Assembly: GCA_001794435.1 (NCBI GenBank)
Contig: MGJU01000019.1
Location: 1 to 40,201 of the forward strand
From: Candidatus Yanofskybacteria bacterium RIFCSPHIGHO2_02_FULL_43_17
GTDB taxonomy: Bacteria; Patescibacteriota; Minisyncoccia; 2-02-FULL-40-12; GWA2-44-9
Direction of reading: 5' to 3'
DNA length: 40,201 nucleotides
In this document: positions 29,783 through 37,919 of the stretch, in pieces
How positions within the stretch are numbered: position 1 is the stretch's first letter
Layout: each line of letters starts with the position of its first letter
Notes under the pieces: model-generated
What the model was told of the DNA's origin: nothing
Database searches by the model: none
Seen by the model: only the letters and a program-made list of their open reading frames with translations
Translations under genes and position numbers: made by a program

Positions 29783-30124
29783 GTGATTATCAATTACGAC
29801 GATTTTGCAAAAGTAGATATTCGGTTAGGGAAAATTATTGATGTGCAGGATTTTCCCGAAGCAAAAAAGCCGGCGTTTAAGTTGAGGATCGATTTTGGAT
29901 CGGAAATCGGCATTAAGACATCAAGCGTTCAAGCCGCCGGCGCTCATGTCAAAGAAGAATTGCTGGGCATGCTGGTTTGCTGTGTGGTTAATTTTCCGCC
30001 AAAACAAATTGGGCCGTTTATTTCAGAAGTCTTAACTCTGGGTTTTCCAAACGCCGATGGCTCCGGCTGGGTTCTTGTGACCCCTTCAAAACCAACTGTA
30101 AAAATAGGGGGCAAATTGGCATGA
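29783..30124 (+). CDS. tRNA-binding domain protein, CsaA-like
   Basis: 113 residues, GTG start. YDDFAKVDIRLGKIIDVQDFPEAKKPAFKLRIDFG opens an OB-fold tRNA-binding domain like that of CsaA and the MetRS C-terminus; KTSSVQAAGAHVKEELLGMLVCCVVNFPPKQIGPFISEVLTLG is the CsaA signature region (cf. 'sSaQIt..Y..eeLvGrqvvaVvNfpprqIgpf.Sevl'). CsaA acts as a chaperone or export factor dimer in bacilli. Ten bases after dnaJ, probably in the same operon. Confidence 0.88.
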   Translation: MIINYDDFAKVDIRLGKIIDVQDFPEAKKPAFKLRIDFGSEIGIKTSSVQAAGAHVKEELLGMLVCCVVNFPPKQIGPFISEVLTLGFPNADGSGWVLVTPSKPTVKIGGKLA

Positions 30125-30156
30125 TACAGATTGGTTTGTTGTGATATAATTAACTC

Positions 30157-30711
30157 ATGAACGATATTCTGTCTGTAATTATGGGATTTGATTTTTCCAA
30201 GCTGAGCAAGGGGCTTAATTTGAGTCCGATGTCTTTGTTCGTCGGTTTAATTTTAGTTTTCTTGATAATTTACGGTTTGAGTTTGGGCAGGACCAAGGCG
30301 CTTATTTCGCTGCTCGGCATTTATGTGGCTCTGGCGTTTGATGCGGCATTTCCGTACTTGGGACAACTTCACGATGCTCTGCCTATTGAAGTGGAAATAT
30401 ACGCAATCAGATTAACCGTATTTATGCTGATGTATTTGCTTACTTTTGCTATTTTGAACAAATCCTTTGCCAGTAAACGTCTCGCGCTCAAGGACTCGTC
30501 TATAATATCGGTTTCCGTGATAAGCTTAACGCAAATAGGGCTTCTTATGGCGGTTATCACTAATATCATACCGGATGAGATAATAGAAAAAATGCCGGAG
30601 TATTTATCCGCATATTTCTCAACAAAAGAAGCATTATTCTTTTGGATAGTTATTCCCATTCTTTTACTCGTTTTTATGAGGAAGGGGAAAAGAAAAAATT
30701 CAGTCGATTAA
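30157..30711 (+). CDS. Membrane protein, unknown (CvpA-like topology)
   Basis: 184 residues with about five hydrophobic segments: LSPMSLFVGLILVFLIIYGL, LISLLGIYVALAFDAAFPYL, IRLTVFMLMYLLTFAIL, SVISLTQIGLLMAVITNIIP and FWIVIPILLLVFM. The layout resembles CvpA-type proteins but no decisive motif is present. It is the last gene of the heat-shock block. Confidence 0.6.
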   Translation: MNDILSVIMGFDFSKLSKGLNLSPMSLFVGLILVFLIIYGLSLGRTKALISLLGIYVALAFDAAFPYLGQLHDALPIEVEIYAIRLTVFMLMYLLTFAILNKSFASKRLALKDSSIISVSVISLTQIGLLMAVITNIIPDEIIEKMPEYLSAYFSTKEALFFWIVIPILLLVFMRKGKRKNSVD

Positions 30712-30712
30712 T

Positions 30713-30825
30713 CCCGTTAGAAGTAACCCTAACGGGTCAAATAATCGAGAACATCAATAATATAATAATCAGTTGTATATGGCATCGCACAGTGGCAGTT
30801 GGTGCTTTGCACTACTTCTAACGGG
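30713..30825 (+). promoter_or_regulatory. Alternative pairing element controlling the NUDIX start site
   Basis: cccgttag (30713-30720) pairs with ctaacggg at 30729-30736 (8 bp). Extended to cccgttagaagt (30713-30724) it also pairs exactly with acttctaacggg at 30814-30825, ending at the ATG at 30826. The two structures exclude each other. Confidence 0.5.
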
Positions 30826-31305
30826 ATGAAAAAAACTACATTATGTTTTTTAATGAAAGACGATGAAATTTTGCTTGCCGCCAAAAAGCGGAGTTTGAGC
30901 GGCTTTGATGTGGCAATCGGCAAGTGGAATGGTATCGGCGGCAAAGTTGACGAAGGAGAAAGTATCAAGTCGGCGGCGGTTAGAGAATTGAATGAGGAAG
31001 TGGGAGTTGCTGCGCTTGAAGACAACTTAGAAGAAGTTGGAAATATCAAGTTTCACTTTAAAGATAAACCGGAGTGGGCTCAGCATATGCACGTTTTTGT
31101 GGTGAGAAATTGGGAAGGGAAGCCGGTAGAGACGGAAGAAATGAAACCGCAATGGTACAGGCATAACGATATACCCTTCGATCTAATGTGGGCGGACGAT
31201 AAGCACTGGTTACCTCTCGTCTTGGCAGGGAGGAAAGTAGAAGGGGAGTTTAATTTTAACGAAGACGGCAGCGCATTCACCGATTTTAACGTAAGAGAGA
31301 TATAG
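30826..31305 (+). CDS. NUDIX hydrolase, MutT/MTH1-like (8-oxo-dGTPase type)
   Basis: 159 residues from the ATG at 30826; an upstream ATG at 30799 lies inside the complementary element and adds nine residues. KWNGIGGKVDEGES and AVRELNEEVGV form the NUDIX box (Gx5Ex7REuxEExGu). HVFVVRNWEGKPVETEEMKPQWYRHNDIPFDLMWADDKHWLPLVL matches the MTH1 layout (HVF...G.P.EsdEMrP.Wf....iPf..MW.DD..WfP), so sanitising of oxidised purine nucleotides is likely. Confidence 0.9.
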   Translation: MKKTTLCFLMKDDEILLAAKKRSLSGFDVAIGKWNGIGGKVDEGESIKSAAVRELNEEVGVAALEDNLEEVGNIKFHFKDKPEWAQHMHVFVVRNWEGKPVETEEMKPQWYRHNDIPFDLMWADDKHWLPLVLAGRKVEGEFNFNEDGSAFTDFNVREI

Positions 31306-31900
31306 TCGCTCAACCCCATTTCCATTTGCCGGCCTATAAGCCCTTGTTCTTTTGGCCGGCTTCGACTATCCGTCTTTTCGGAACCAGAATATTTTTGCTC
31401 CAGCGGCAAAAATTTCTTCTCCCTCGTCCCGATTGCGTCCGATTGTAGTCGGACGGCCAAGCCAATCAGGACTGCGGGTCGTTCCTTAAAGACAGCATAG
31501 CCGAAGCCGGCCATCTTTATTCCACCTGTCAAAACAGAAGTATCCTCAAATAGGGATGGGGTTTCGCTCCTCAATGCTACTATATTCAAAAACGCCTCAA
31601 GCGAGCAACGCCTATCGCAATTTTATCACTTGACGAGCCCGCCAAAGTTTTCCAATGGAAAATTTAGGCGGGCGAGCCAAGGAAACTTATGAGAGTGGGG
31701 CGGGTTTTATTTGAAATCATAGGTCGAACGTCCAGCCCCTCTTTTCTTTGAAAAGTGGGGCTGGGAGGCAAGAGAGGGTTACCTGTGATTATTGGCTATA
31801 TCTGTCAGAACTATCCGTGAGGAGAATGACGCAGGCGAGGACTGGGACGGGTTGGGAGATGGTCTGCGGAGCGATCAAGATTATTGAGCAGCTGAACGAC
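31306..31900. other. 595-base noncoding, hairpin-rich region
   Basis: No ORF here has convincing coding character. Inverted repeats include cgtccga-ttgtag-tcggacg near 31427-31455, atttttgc-tccagc-ggcaaaaat near 31390-31412, gcccgcc/ggcgggc enclosing ttttcc-aat-ggaaaa near 31641-31676, and a long stem ccagcccc/ggggctgg with cttttc/gaaaag inside (31732-31764). The dispersed 20-bp repeat occurs at 31606-31625. It could be a structured RNA gene, an eroded gene or repeat elements. Confidence 0.4.
31606..31625. repeat. Dispersed 20-bp repeat, copy 2
   Basis: caacgcctatcgcaatttta, 19 of 20 bases identical to 4208-4227. Confidence 0.6.
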
Positions 31901-32476
31901 CTATTTGCCTTTCTCAACCCGTTCCGTATATTCTCCGGTCTCCGTATTTATCCTTATGATGTCGTCTTGATTAATGAATAACGGCACATTGACCGAGGCG
32001 CCGGTTTCTATTTTGACCTGTTTTACTCCGCCCTGAGCGGTGTCGCCTCGTATTGCGGGAGGGGCTTCTATAACCTTAAAGTCCATTTTAACTGGTAATT
32101 CTATGTTTATTATTCCGTTGTTATACTCAATCGCATCAAGAACGGTATTTGCTTTTAAAAATTTAGTTGCTTCTCCAATGAGCTCTTCGGTGAGCAAAAA
32201 TCTTTTCGACGGATCGTTCTCATAAGAGAACCAATATTGTTCTTTGTGATTATATAAAAATTTAACTTTCCGGCGTTCAATATCGGCTTCTTCAAAAACA
32301 TCCGATTGGGCGAAATTTCTTTCCAAAATCTTGCCGTTTATTAAATTTCGCATTTTGGTCTGGACTGTCGGCCGGCGTTGCTGCATTTTTAAATGATGGG
32401 TCTCCAAAACGACGTAGGGCTGGCCCTCGTATATGAAAAATGTTTTCGGTTTTAATTCGTTTACGCCTAGCGACAT
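31901..32476 (-). CDS. efp: Translation elongation factor P, tip loop without lysine
   Basis: 191 residues from the ATG at 32476 (MSLGVNELKPK); an upstream in-frame ATG adds seven residues. KOW-like first domain with YEGQPYVVLE, then VQTKMRNLINGKILERNF, FLYNHKEQYWFSYEND and the OB domains with NIELPVKMDFKVIEAPPAIRGDTAQGGVKQVKIETGASVNVPLFI, the EF-P signature. The tip reads LKMQQRRPTVQ: the residue aligned with the modified Lys34 of E. coli is Gln33, next to Arg34-Arg35. EF-P relieves stalling at polyproline. The Thr-Pro-rich protein at 37920 has many alternating prolines. Confidence 0.96.
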   Translation of the reverse strand: MSLGVNELKPKTFFIYEGQPYVVLETHHLKMQQRRPTVQTKMRNLINGKILERNFAQSDVFEEADIERRKVKFLYNHKEQYWFSYENDPSKRFLLTEELIGEATKFLKANTVLDAIEYNNGIINIELPVKMDFKVIEAPPAIRGDTAQGGVKQVKIETGASVNVPLFINQDDIIRINTETGEYTERVEKGK

Positions 32477-32528
32477 AGTGTCCCGATATCCTATCAAAAA
32501 AACTAATTTTAGGCAATCAAAAACAGGG

Positions 32529-33080
32529 CTATTGGCCCTGCGCTAGAATTTCGAGACGTTGTTTCCTGATCATGTAACCGGAGTATGCTTTGTCCAACAA
32601 ACTCGAAACGTGTTTTTGGTCAACATATCTGGCGGCGAAAATGTCAGCAAGCATTTCTGTTGTTGCTCTTTCTCTTCTGTCGAAATTGGATCCCGATCCA
32701 AAAAGGATGTGGCCCATTTCGTGAGCGATTGTGGCATTCTTTTCTTCCGGAGACAGTTCTTTTAAAAATTTCTCGTCCAGCACTATGTAATATGTGGGTT
32801 GGTAGACGAGGATAATGGCGGCGATTAAGTTTCTTTCTTGAAAATACGGTCCTACCCGGACCACAACTTTTATGTTCGGTAATCCTATATCATTTTTTAT
32901 CTCCGTGATTAGCTCATCAAATTCATTAGTAGGTATCTCGCGTGAAGCCAGATGCGGTCCTTGTTCGTAGGTCGGTTCTTTAGGGACTGGAGTGGGAAGA
33001 AAGTATAATATCGCCCAAACATATGTCGCAAATGCCAGAATACCAAGTAGGGCATACAGCCGCGTGGACACTGGTTTCAT
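32529..33080 (-). CDS. Membrane-anchored zinc metalloprotease (HExxH), second of a tandem pair
   Basis: 183 residues: N-terminal membrane helix (YALLGILAFATYVWAILYFL, about 9-28), VVVRVGPYF, then IAHEMGHILFG with HExxH at 120-124 and EMLADIFAARYV downstream, which can supply the third ligand. This is the compact gluzincin layout (M48/minigluzincin-like). The catalytic domain should be outside the membrane. It overlaps the upstream paralogue by ATGA (33077-33080). Confidence 0.85.
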   Translation of the reverse strand: MKPVSTRLYALLGILAFATYVWAILYFLPTPVPKEPTYEQGPHLASREIPTNEFDELITEIKNDIGLPNIKVVVRVGPYFQERNLIAAIILVYQPTYYIVLDEKFLKELSPEEKNATIAHEMGHILFGSGSNFDRRERATTEMLADIFAARYVDQKHVSSLLDKAYSGYMIRKQRLEILAQGQ

Positions 33081-33676
33081 AGTTTTTGTCTCTCCAGATC
33101 GTCTATCAATGCTTTTATTTCCGGATCGCTATCGCCATATCGGCGGTACAGGTTTATCAGGATATCCGGATTAACATATTTTATGGCGAACCTGTTGGCC
33201 TCTACTTCTTTATCGGGATTCGGAGCGGTGATTCGGCCCTCTTTAATGAAAGAGTAAATATGCCACATTTCATGAGTCAGGACGGCTCGCCTTTCTTTCA
33301 TTGTCAGTTCTATGTAGATCGATTCTCTCATCAATATCCGCCGGGTCGGATCTTCGGGGTCAATCACGATGGGATGTCTGGACAGCAATCTGTCCAGACG
33401 GTAATTTTGTGACGGACTGAAGAAACTATGAACATAATAAGGCCCTACGATCATCACCACTTCGCTTTCAAGTCCGAGGTCTTTAGAAACTTGTTTTATG
33501 AATTTTTCGTCTTCCTCGTTGGTGACTATGGAAGCAACAACCTCATTGCTTACCAAACTTGTTTTCAGATTGTCCACGCTCCAGAGGAGGGAGAATAAAA
33601 GGACAAGATTCAAACAGGCGGAAATTACCATAAAGCAAGCAAGATTAGGACAGCTTTCGGAATTTTTCCACCCCAT
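33077..33676 (-). CDS. Membrane-anchored zinc metalloprotease (HExxH), first of a tandem pair
   Basis: 199 residues: membrane helix LACFMVISACLNLVLLFSLLW (about 12-32), VVMIVGPYYV matching the VGPYF of its neighbour, LTHEMWHIYSF with HExxH at 135-139, and KEVEANRFAIKYV as the third-ligand region. The shared VGPY-HExxH-E..A plan with the next gene indicates an old duplication with strong divergence. Its role may be cell-surface protein turnover. It follows the ABC permease gene on the same strand. Confidence 0.83.
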   Translation of the reverse strand: MGWKNSESCPNLACFMVISACLNLVLLFSLLWSVDNLKTSLVSNEVVASIVTNEEDEKFIKQVSKDLGLESEVVMIVGPYYVHSFFSPSQNYRLDRLLSRHPIVIDPEDPTRRILMRESIYIELTMKERRAVLTHEMWHIYSFIKEGRITAPNPDKEVEANRFAIKYVNPDILINLYRRYGDSDPEIKALIDDLERQKL

Positions 33677-33722
33677 TTTTACCTCTTGTTAAGTTGCAGA
33701 ATAGATATTGGTAAGGATACTC

Positions 33723-34487
33723 CTAACGTCTCTTTAGCACAAGAGTTATCAGGAATATAACTCCTCCCGTAAGAACGATCGAGGGTCCGGCGGGAATAGT
33801 AAGTAATCTAGCCGCAAATATGCCTCCTAAAGACGCCAAAGCACCGAAAAGACCAGCAAAGAATGTGTATTTCGAGATACTAACGCTGATATTCTTGGCC
33901 GCCGCCGCAGGAATAATTACCAACGAACCCATCAGCAATGTTCCAACCACCTTAAGACCCAATGCGACTACTAACGACACCATTATCAGAAAAATAAAAT
34001 TAATCTTATTTACTGACACATTCATTGATCTTGCCAAGTCCTTAGACAAGGTGCTTATTATTAAGCCGCGGTTGATGATTGATGTTGTAACGATGATAAC
34101 TACTACTGACCCTATGGTTATAAGCAGGTCGTTTTTGCTCACCTTGGATATGTCTCCGAAAAGTGCCTCCAACAACTCCGGTTCTGGTGTAAGCAATAAT
34201 CCAATTGCTAAACTAAGGGTGAAAAATATGCCCACAAGTGCTTCTGACGGTAGTTCGGTCTTCTTTTCAAGTATCCAGATGCCCATGGTTGCGAAGAATA
34301 ACACCACAAACGCTCCGAAAAACGGGTTGAAGTTCCAAAGTAGCGCCAAAGCTATTCCCGGCAAAGCGACATGAGACAAAGCGTCGCCGACCAGAGACAT
34401 ACGCTTTAGAACCATAAACGAACCAAGATAACCGGCTCCGATGCCTATTAAAATAGCTATTGTTAATTGTAAATATAAATCATGCAT
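33723..34487 (-). CDS. Mn/Zn-type ABC transporter permease (ZnuB/MntB-like)
   Basis: 254 residues, about eight membrane helices. GYLGSFMVLKRMSLVGDALSHVALPGIALALL (about 19-50) is the signature of the ABC-3 permease family for Zn2+/Mn2+/Fe2+; LVALGLKVVGTLLMGSLVIIPAAAA follows. It works with the ATPase encoded upstream (34521-35243). No solute-binding lipoprotein gene is adjacent. Confidence 0.93.
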   Translation of the reverse strand: MHDLYLQLTIAILIGIGAGYLGSFMVLKRMSLVGDALSHVALPGIALALLWNFNPFFGAFVVLFFATMGIWILEKKTELPSEALVGIFFTLSLAIGLLLTPEPELLEALFGDISKVSKNDLLITIGSVVVIIVTTSIINRGLIISTLSKDLARSMNVSVNKINFIFLIMVSLVVALGLKVVGTLLMGSLVIIPAAAAKNISVSISKYTFFAGLFGALASLGGIFAARLLTIPAGPSIVLTGGVIFLITLVLKRR

Positions 34488-34492
34488 ATTTA

Positions 34493-34528
34493 TAATTTTC
34501 TAATTCCTAAAACCTAATTCCTAATTTT
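34493..34528 (-). repeat. 7-bp tandem repeats between the ATPase and permease genes
   Basis: On the minus strand: aattagg, aattagg, ttttagg, aattaga, ending shortly before the permease start. It is the third period-7 tract before a minus-strand gene in this window. Confidence 0.55.
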
Positions 34529-35243
34529 TGTGTTCGTGCTTATAAAATTTCGCTTCTCCCCCGTATAATTTTATCAGTGCCTGCGGGTCTAATACTTCTC
34601 TTGGCGGACCGAAACATATTTTTTCTTTATTCAAACAAAGAACGCTATTCGCATATTTATAAACGATATTGAGATCGTGAGATATTAAAAGTATCGTTAG
34701 GGCCATTTCGTCATTGAGTTTTTTGAGCAGATTATATATCGTCTCCTCTCCGCCAATGTCAATGCCGGTGGTTGGCTCATCGAACAGTAATACGTCGGGA
34801 TTATCAAGTATTGCCCAGGCGATAAGAATTCTTTGGAGTTGTCCGCCGGAAAGCCAGCCCAGCCGCTGATCCAAAAGATGGTGTTTGATATGGTGCATAT
34901 CGCTCTGCTTATTTTTCAGTCCCACGGATTCTAATGCAGAGGTGATCTTGTCCTGATTTTTTGATTTGAGATGGAGAAACTCCCTTGCGGTAAGAGGAAA
35001 GTCCTTTTCTGCGCTGAATTTTTGGGGAACGTAACTTATTTTTAGGCCGGGTGACCATTCTATTTTACCAAGATGGGGGACGAGGCCCATTAGAGTTCTG
35101 AAGAGAACCGATTTGCCGGCGCCATTGGGTCCAACGATGGCGATGACATCTCCTTTTTTTACAGAAAAATCAAGATCGTCTATGACCTTGTCATTATCAA
35201 AAGATACCGTTAAATTTTGAATATTCAGTATGATTTCCTTCAC
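34521..35243 (-). CDS. Mn/Zn-type ABC transporter ATP-binding protein (ZnuC-like)
   Basis: 240 residues. VGPNGAGKSVLFRTLMG (Walker A), YVPQKFSAEKDFPLTAREFL (Q loop), LSGGQLQRILIAWAI (ABC signature), VLLFDEPTTGID (Walker B, D loop) and LLISHDLNIVYKYAN (H loop) are all intact. VPQKF and the LT..EFL motif are typical of the ZnuC/MntA subgroup. It starts five bases after the CAP-domain gene ends. Confidence 0.94.
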   Translation of the reverse strand: MKEIILNIQNLTVSFDNDKVIDDLDFSVKKGDVIAIVGPNGAGKSVLFRTLMGLVPHLGKIEWSPGLKISYVPQKFSAEKDFPLTAREFLHLKSKNQDKITSALESVGLKNKQSDMHHIKHHLLDQRLGWLSGGQLQRILIAWAILDNPDVLLFDEPTTGIDIGGEETIYNLLKKLNDEMALTILLISHDLNIVYKYANSVLCLNKEKICFGPPREVLDPQALIKLYGGEAKFYKHEHKN

Positions 35244-35248
35244 TTTCT

Positions 35249-36202
35249 CTAAAATATCACACTTTTTGCTATTACAGTAATGGGCGGAACTACCACAGAA
35301 ATCAAGATTAAGAATGTGTTTATTGCCGCCGTCATAATTATTCTTCTATTTAGGCCGTTCAAAATGATTACTCCGGCTAACAGCGCAATGGTTATAGCCA
35401 TGTAGATTTGATAAACGGCATTTAACTTGAATGACGGTTGCGGATTGTTTGTTAATTCTGATGGTACGGAAACGGCAGGGATGTTTATATCAGTCGAAAC
35501 ATATTGAAGTTTAACCGGTTCTGTTTTGGAGTTTTGATTATTGATTTGTGTTTCTGATCCGGCTATATTGTTGTTGGCACTTGTCTTAACAGGCGATGGA
35601 AGCAATACTGTTTCAACGGGCGATTCTTTGGGGATTGGTCGAGAAGCGGCAATTGGCGCAGCAGCAGTAGCGGGTTTCCCGAACATTTGAACAATCAGAA
35701 CACCAGTTACTCCGTTTAAGTTTGCTTTTCCGGTGGCGACTCCAATGTTTTTGTAATTTGAATTTATGATGTTAGCTCGGTGAGAAGGGGAGTTCATCCA
35801 AGCAGATATGGTTTCGCTTGCTTCTAAGAACCCAAGCGCAAGGTTTTCTCCGGCATATGAATAGTTATAGCCGCTTTTTTCTATCCAAAACCACGGTGTT
35901 GCGCCTTGCGGGCTGGTGTGGGCGAAATAGTTTTTGGCCAGCATGTCGTTTAATTTTTGAGTAGCGGCAAGGTCGAGTTTGGTGTCAGGGTCAAGGGGCA
36001 TCAAATTATTAGCGGCTCTGACTCGATTGGTTTCTGTTATTATTTCTCTTGAATTGAAAGGGACTATTACCTCCAAAATAGTTGCCAATTGAGGACCGGC
36101 TAAGGGCAAGGCCGCTTTTATAAAAAACAAAAGAACAGCATTAAAAACAAGAATTTTCCTGATATTCAAGCTATTTGCTAATTTTTGAGTCAATTCAGCC
36201 AT
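35249..36202 (-). CDS. CAP-domain (SCP/PR1-like) membrane protein
   Basis: 317 residues. An N-terminal membrane helix (ILVFNAVLLFFIKAALPLA, about 17-35), then a CAP domain (55-170) with ITETNRVRAANNLMPLDPDTKL, YFAHTSPQGATPWFWIEKSGYNYSYAGENLALGF and WMNSPSHRANIINSNYKNIGVATG, a Ser/Thr/Pro/Asn linker (175-245), and two C-terminal membrane helices. Bacterial CAP proteins of this layout are exported with unclear activity. First gene of the minus-strand set with the ABC genes. Confidence 0.88.
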   Translation of the reverse strand: MAELTQKLANSLNIRKILVFNAVLLFFIKAALPLAGPQLATILEVIVPFNSREIITETNRVRAANNLMPLDPDTKLDLAATQKLNDMLAKNYFAHTSPQGATPWFWIEKSGYNYSYAGENLALGFLEASETISAWMNSPSHRANIINSNYKNIGVATGKANLNGVTGVLIVQMFGKPATAAAPIAASRPIPKESPVETVLLPSPVKTSANNNIAGSETQINNQNSKTEPVKLQYVSTDINIPAVSVPSELTNNPQPSFKLNAVYQIYMAITIALLAGVIILNGLNRRIIMTAAINTFLILISVVVPPITVIAKSVIF

Positions 36203-36252
36203 ATATTTAAGCAGGTTGTTATTTCCTCCTAATTATATCACAAATCTAACCC

Positions 36253-36281
36253 TTGCGCTAATTTAATTTTTATGGTATAAT
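36253..36281 (+). promoter_or_regulatory. Promoter of the surface operon
   Basis: TTGCGC (36253-36258) and TATAAT (36276-36281), 17-base spacing; the ATG at 36304 lies only ~16 bases beyond the expected transcript start. Confidence 0.6.
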
Positions 36282-36303
36282 TGTAAATAGTAGATTTTAC
36301 CAT

Positions 36304-37185
36304 ATGGACCTTACGAAAAACACGTATTTTAAGAGATCAATTTTAAGCGTTTTTACGCTTGGTTTTATGTTTTCCGGGGTACCGGTCTTTGCTCAAACAT
36401 TAGATATTGGAGGCAGTCCTGAAGTATTGGTGTGCGACGTGTTGGGATCTATCGGCTTGGGTTGTGGCGCTTCACGTCCTGTTGATCGTTCTGGCGCTGA
36501 TGTTGAGCGTCCTAGTTCCGAAATTAACGATGCGTCAGATTCGGTTGGTAATTCGAACAGCTCTTCAGCGGAAAACAATGCCGGAAGCGGGATACTACAA
36601 GCATCTATAGCTAATATTGCGGTCAAAAGGACCGCTTCAGAGGACGAAGTGATATTAATAAAGGCTTCATCGAATAGTGATATAAGAGAGACTATCGGCT
36701 TAAATACTGGTGAGGCCATATTCGAAATAATCAAGGGTCAAAAGCATTTTATTCCGACCGTTGATATTTTCTTTGATTATGGCTTTGATCTGTCGGCTGT
36801 TCAGAATGTGACTCGGAATGAGCTAAACCGGTTTCCCAGAACTAAGCTGGTCAGCGTTAAGGGGGATAAAAATAAAATTTATTATATTACCGAAGGCGGT
36901 ATGGTTCGTTTAATACCGAATGACGATGTTTTTAAATCGTACGGGAATCGAAAAGAGGATGTCGTCGTAATCAGTAAAAAGGAGTTCAATTTCTATCCCA
37001 GAAATCAATATGTTTATTTGGAAAATCCTTTGACCTACGACATCTTTCAAATATCCGACAGCGGCATTAAAAGATATGTTGTTCCGCAAGTGGTCAGACA
37101 ATTAAGAATTACGGCAGATCAGATTGCGCCTATTAACAAAGCGCAGTTTGATGCATACGAATATGGATCCCCAATTATTTTTTAA
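36304..37185 (+). CDS. Exported protein with repeated beta segments (surface protein)
   Basis: 293 residues. Signal peptide (SILSVFTLGFMFSGVPVFAQ, cleavage near residue 31), a Ser/Asn-rich spacer (60-95), then three degenerate ~45-residue repeats of the type K.h.IP...F..yG.....v..vs..el...p: KHFIPTVDIFFDYGFDLSAV, GMVRLIPNDDVFKSYGNRKE and GIKRYVVPQVVRQLRITADQ. Similar repeats are common in surface proteins of CPR bacteria. It overlaps the start of the sortase gene, so it is likely a partner of the cell-surface system. Confidence 0.8.
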   Translation: MDLTKNTYFKRSILSVFTLGFMFSGVPVFAQTLDIGGSPEVLVCDVLGSIGLGCGASRPVDRSGADVERPSSEINDASDSVGNSNSSSAENNAGSGILQASIANIAVKRTASEDEVILIKASSNSDIRETIGLNTGEAIFEIIKGQKHFIPTVDIFFDYGFDLSAVQNVTRNELNRFPRTKLVSVKGDKNKIYYITEGGMVRLIPNDDVFKSYGNRKEDVVVISKKEFNFYPRNQYVYLENPLTYDIFQISDSGIKRYVVPQVVRQLRITADQIAPINKAQFDAYEYGSPIIF

Positions 37186-37900
37186 GGACAAAGAAAGGCA
37201 GGGTTTTTTTAAACACGTTCTAGTGTTATTGGTTTCGTTGTTTTTAGTTTTACTTGTTTTAGCTAACTACGGATCAATTGTTGACTTAACTTCAAATTTA
37301 AGTTATACTATCTTCCCAAGTAAAAAAACCGCCGAGTACGAAAAATTAACAGCCGAATTGATAGCTTTATACGGTTCGGGGAAGCCCGAGTATTATCAGG
37401 GGAGTTTTAATGATAGCGGTACGTCCAATAATCCTGCTATTAACAATTACTCTGCCCGCGCCTCTTCTGCTGGCGAAAATCCTTCCGGTAATTACATATA
37501 TATACCCGAAATTAATGTAAATGCCCCGATAATTTTTGGCGGTTCGACAGACGGTAAAACTATTTTAGATCAACTGAAATTGGGAACGTTGGTTTATCCC
37601 GGTTCAAGTTTGCCGGGAAATGGAGGCAGTACCGTGATTATCGGCCACTCTTCCTCTAATCTTCCTTGGCAGAAGTATGGACGGATTTTTTCTTCTTTGC
37701 CGGAGCTTTCAAGGGGGGATATGATTATAGTCAGTTATAACGGCAGGAAATATTCGTATGCAGTTGACAATAAAATAACAGGCTCGGTAAACGAACTGGC
37801 CTCTCTGAATTTAACAAATGATCTGATTCTCGGAACTTGCTGGCCGATTGGAACAGATGAGCAAAGGATATTAATTACAGCATCGTTAGTTTCTAATTAA
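37151..37900 (+). CDS. Sortase (class D/E-like)
   Basis: 249 residues from the ATG at 37151; the next ATG at 37163 is equally possible, and both lie in the end of the upstream gene. One N-terminal membrane helix (VLVLLVSLFLVLLVLANYG). YIYIPEINVNAPIIFGG opens the sortase barrel; STVIIGHSS holds the catalytic His, LILGTCWPIG the catalytic Cys and DEQRILITA the arginine. It would anchor the following Thr-Pro-rich protein. There is no visible Shine-Dalgarno. Confidence 0.93.
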   Translation: MHTNMDPQLFFKDKERQGFFKHVLVLLVSLFLVLLVLANYGSIVDLTSNLSYTIFPSKKTAEYEKLTAELIALYGSGKPEYYQGSFNDSGTSNNPAINNYSARASSAGENPSGNYIYIPEINVNAPIIFGGSTDGKTILDQLKLGTLVYPGSSLPGNGGSTVIIGHSSSNLPWQKYGRIFSSLPELSRGDMIIVSYNGRKYSYAVDNKITGSVNELASLNLTNDLILGTCWPIGTDEQRILITASLVSN

Positions 37901-37919
37901 GACCACCCCAATACATATT

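Noticed and set aside
31080..31589. A 169-codon minus-strand frame overlapping the NUDIX gene
   Set aside because: Half lies antisense to a clear NUDIX enzyme and the other half is in the hairpin-rich noncoding block; composition is not protein-like.
31732..31764. Long hairpin as signal recognition particle RNA
   Set aside because: The conserved SRP tetraloop and the asymmetric bulge sequence are not present.
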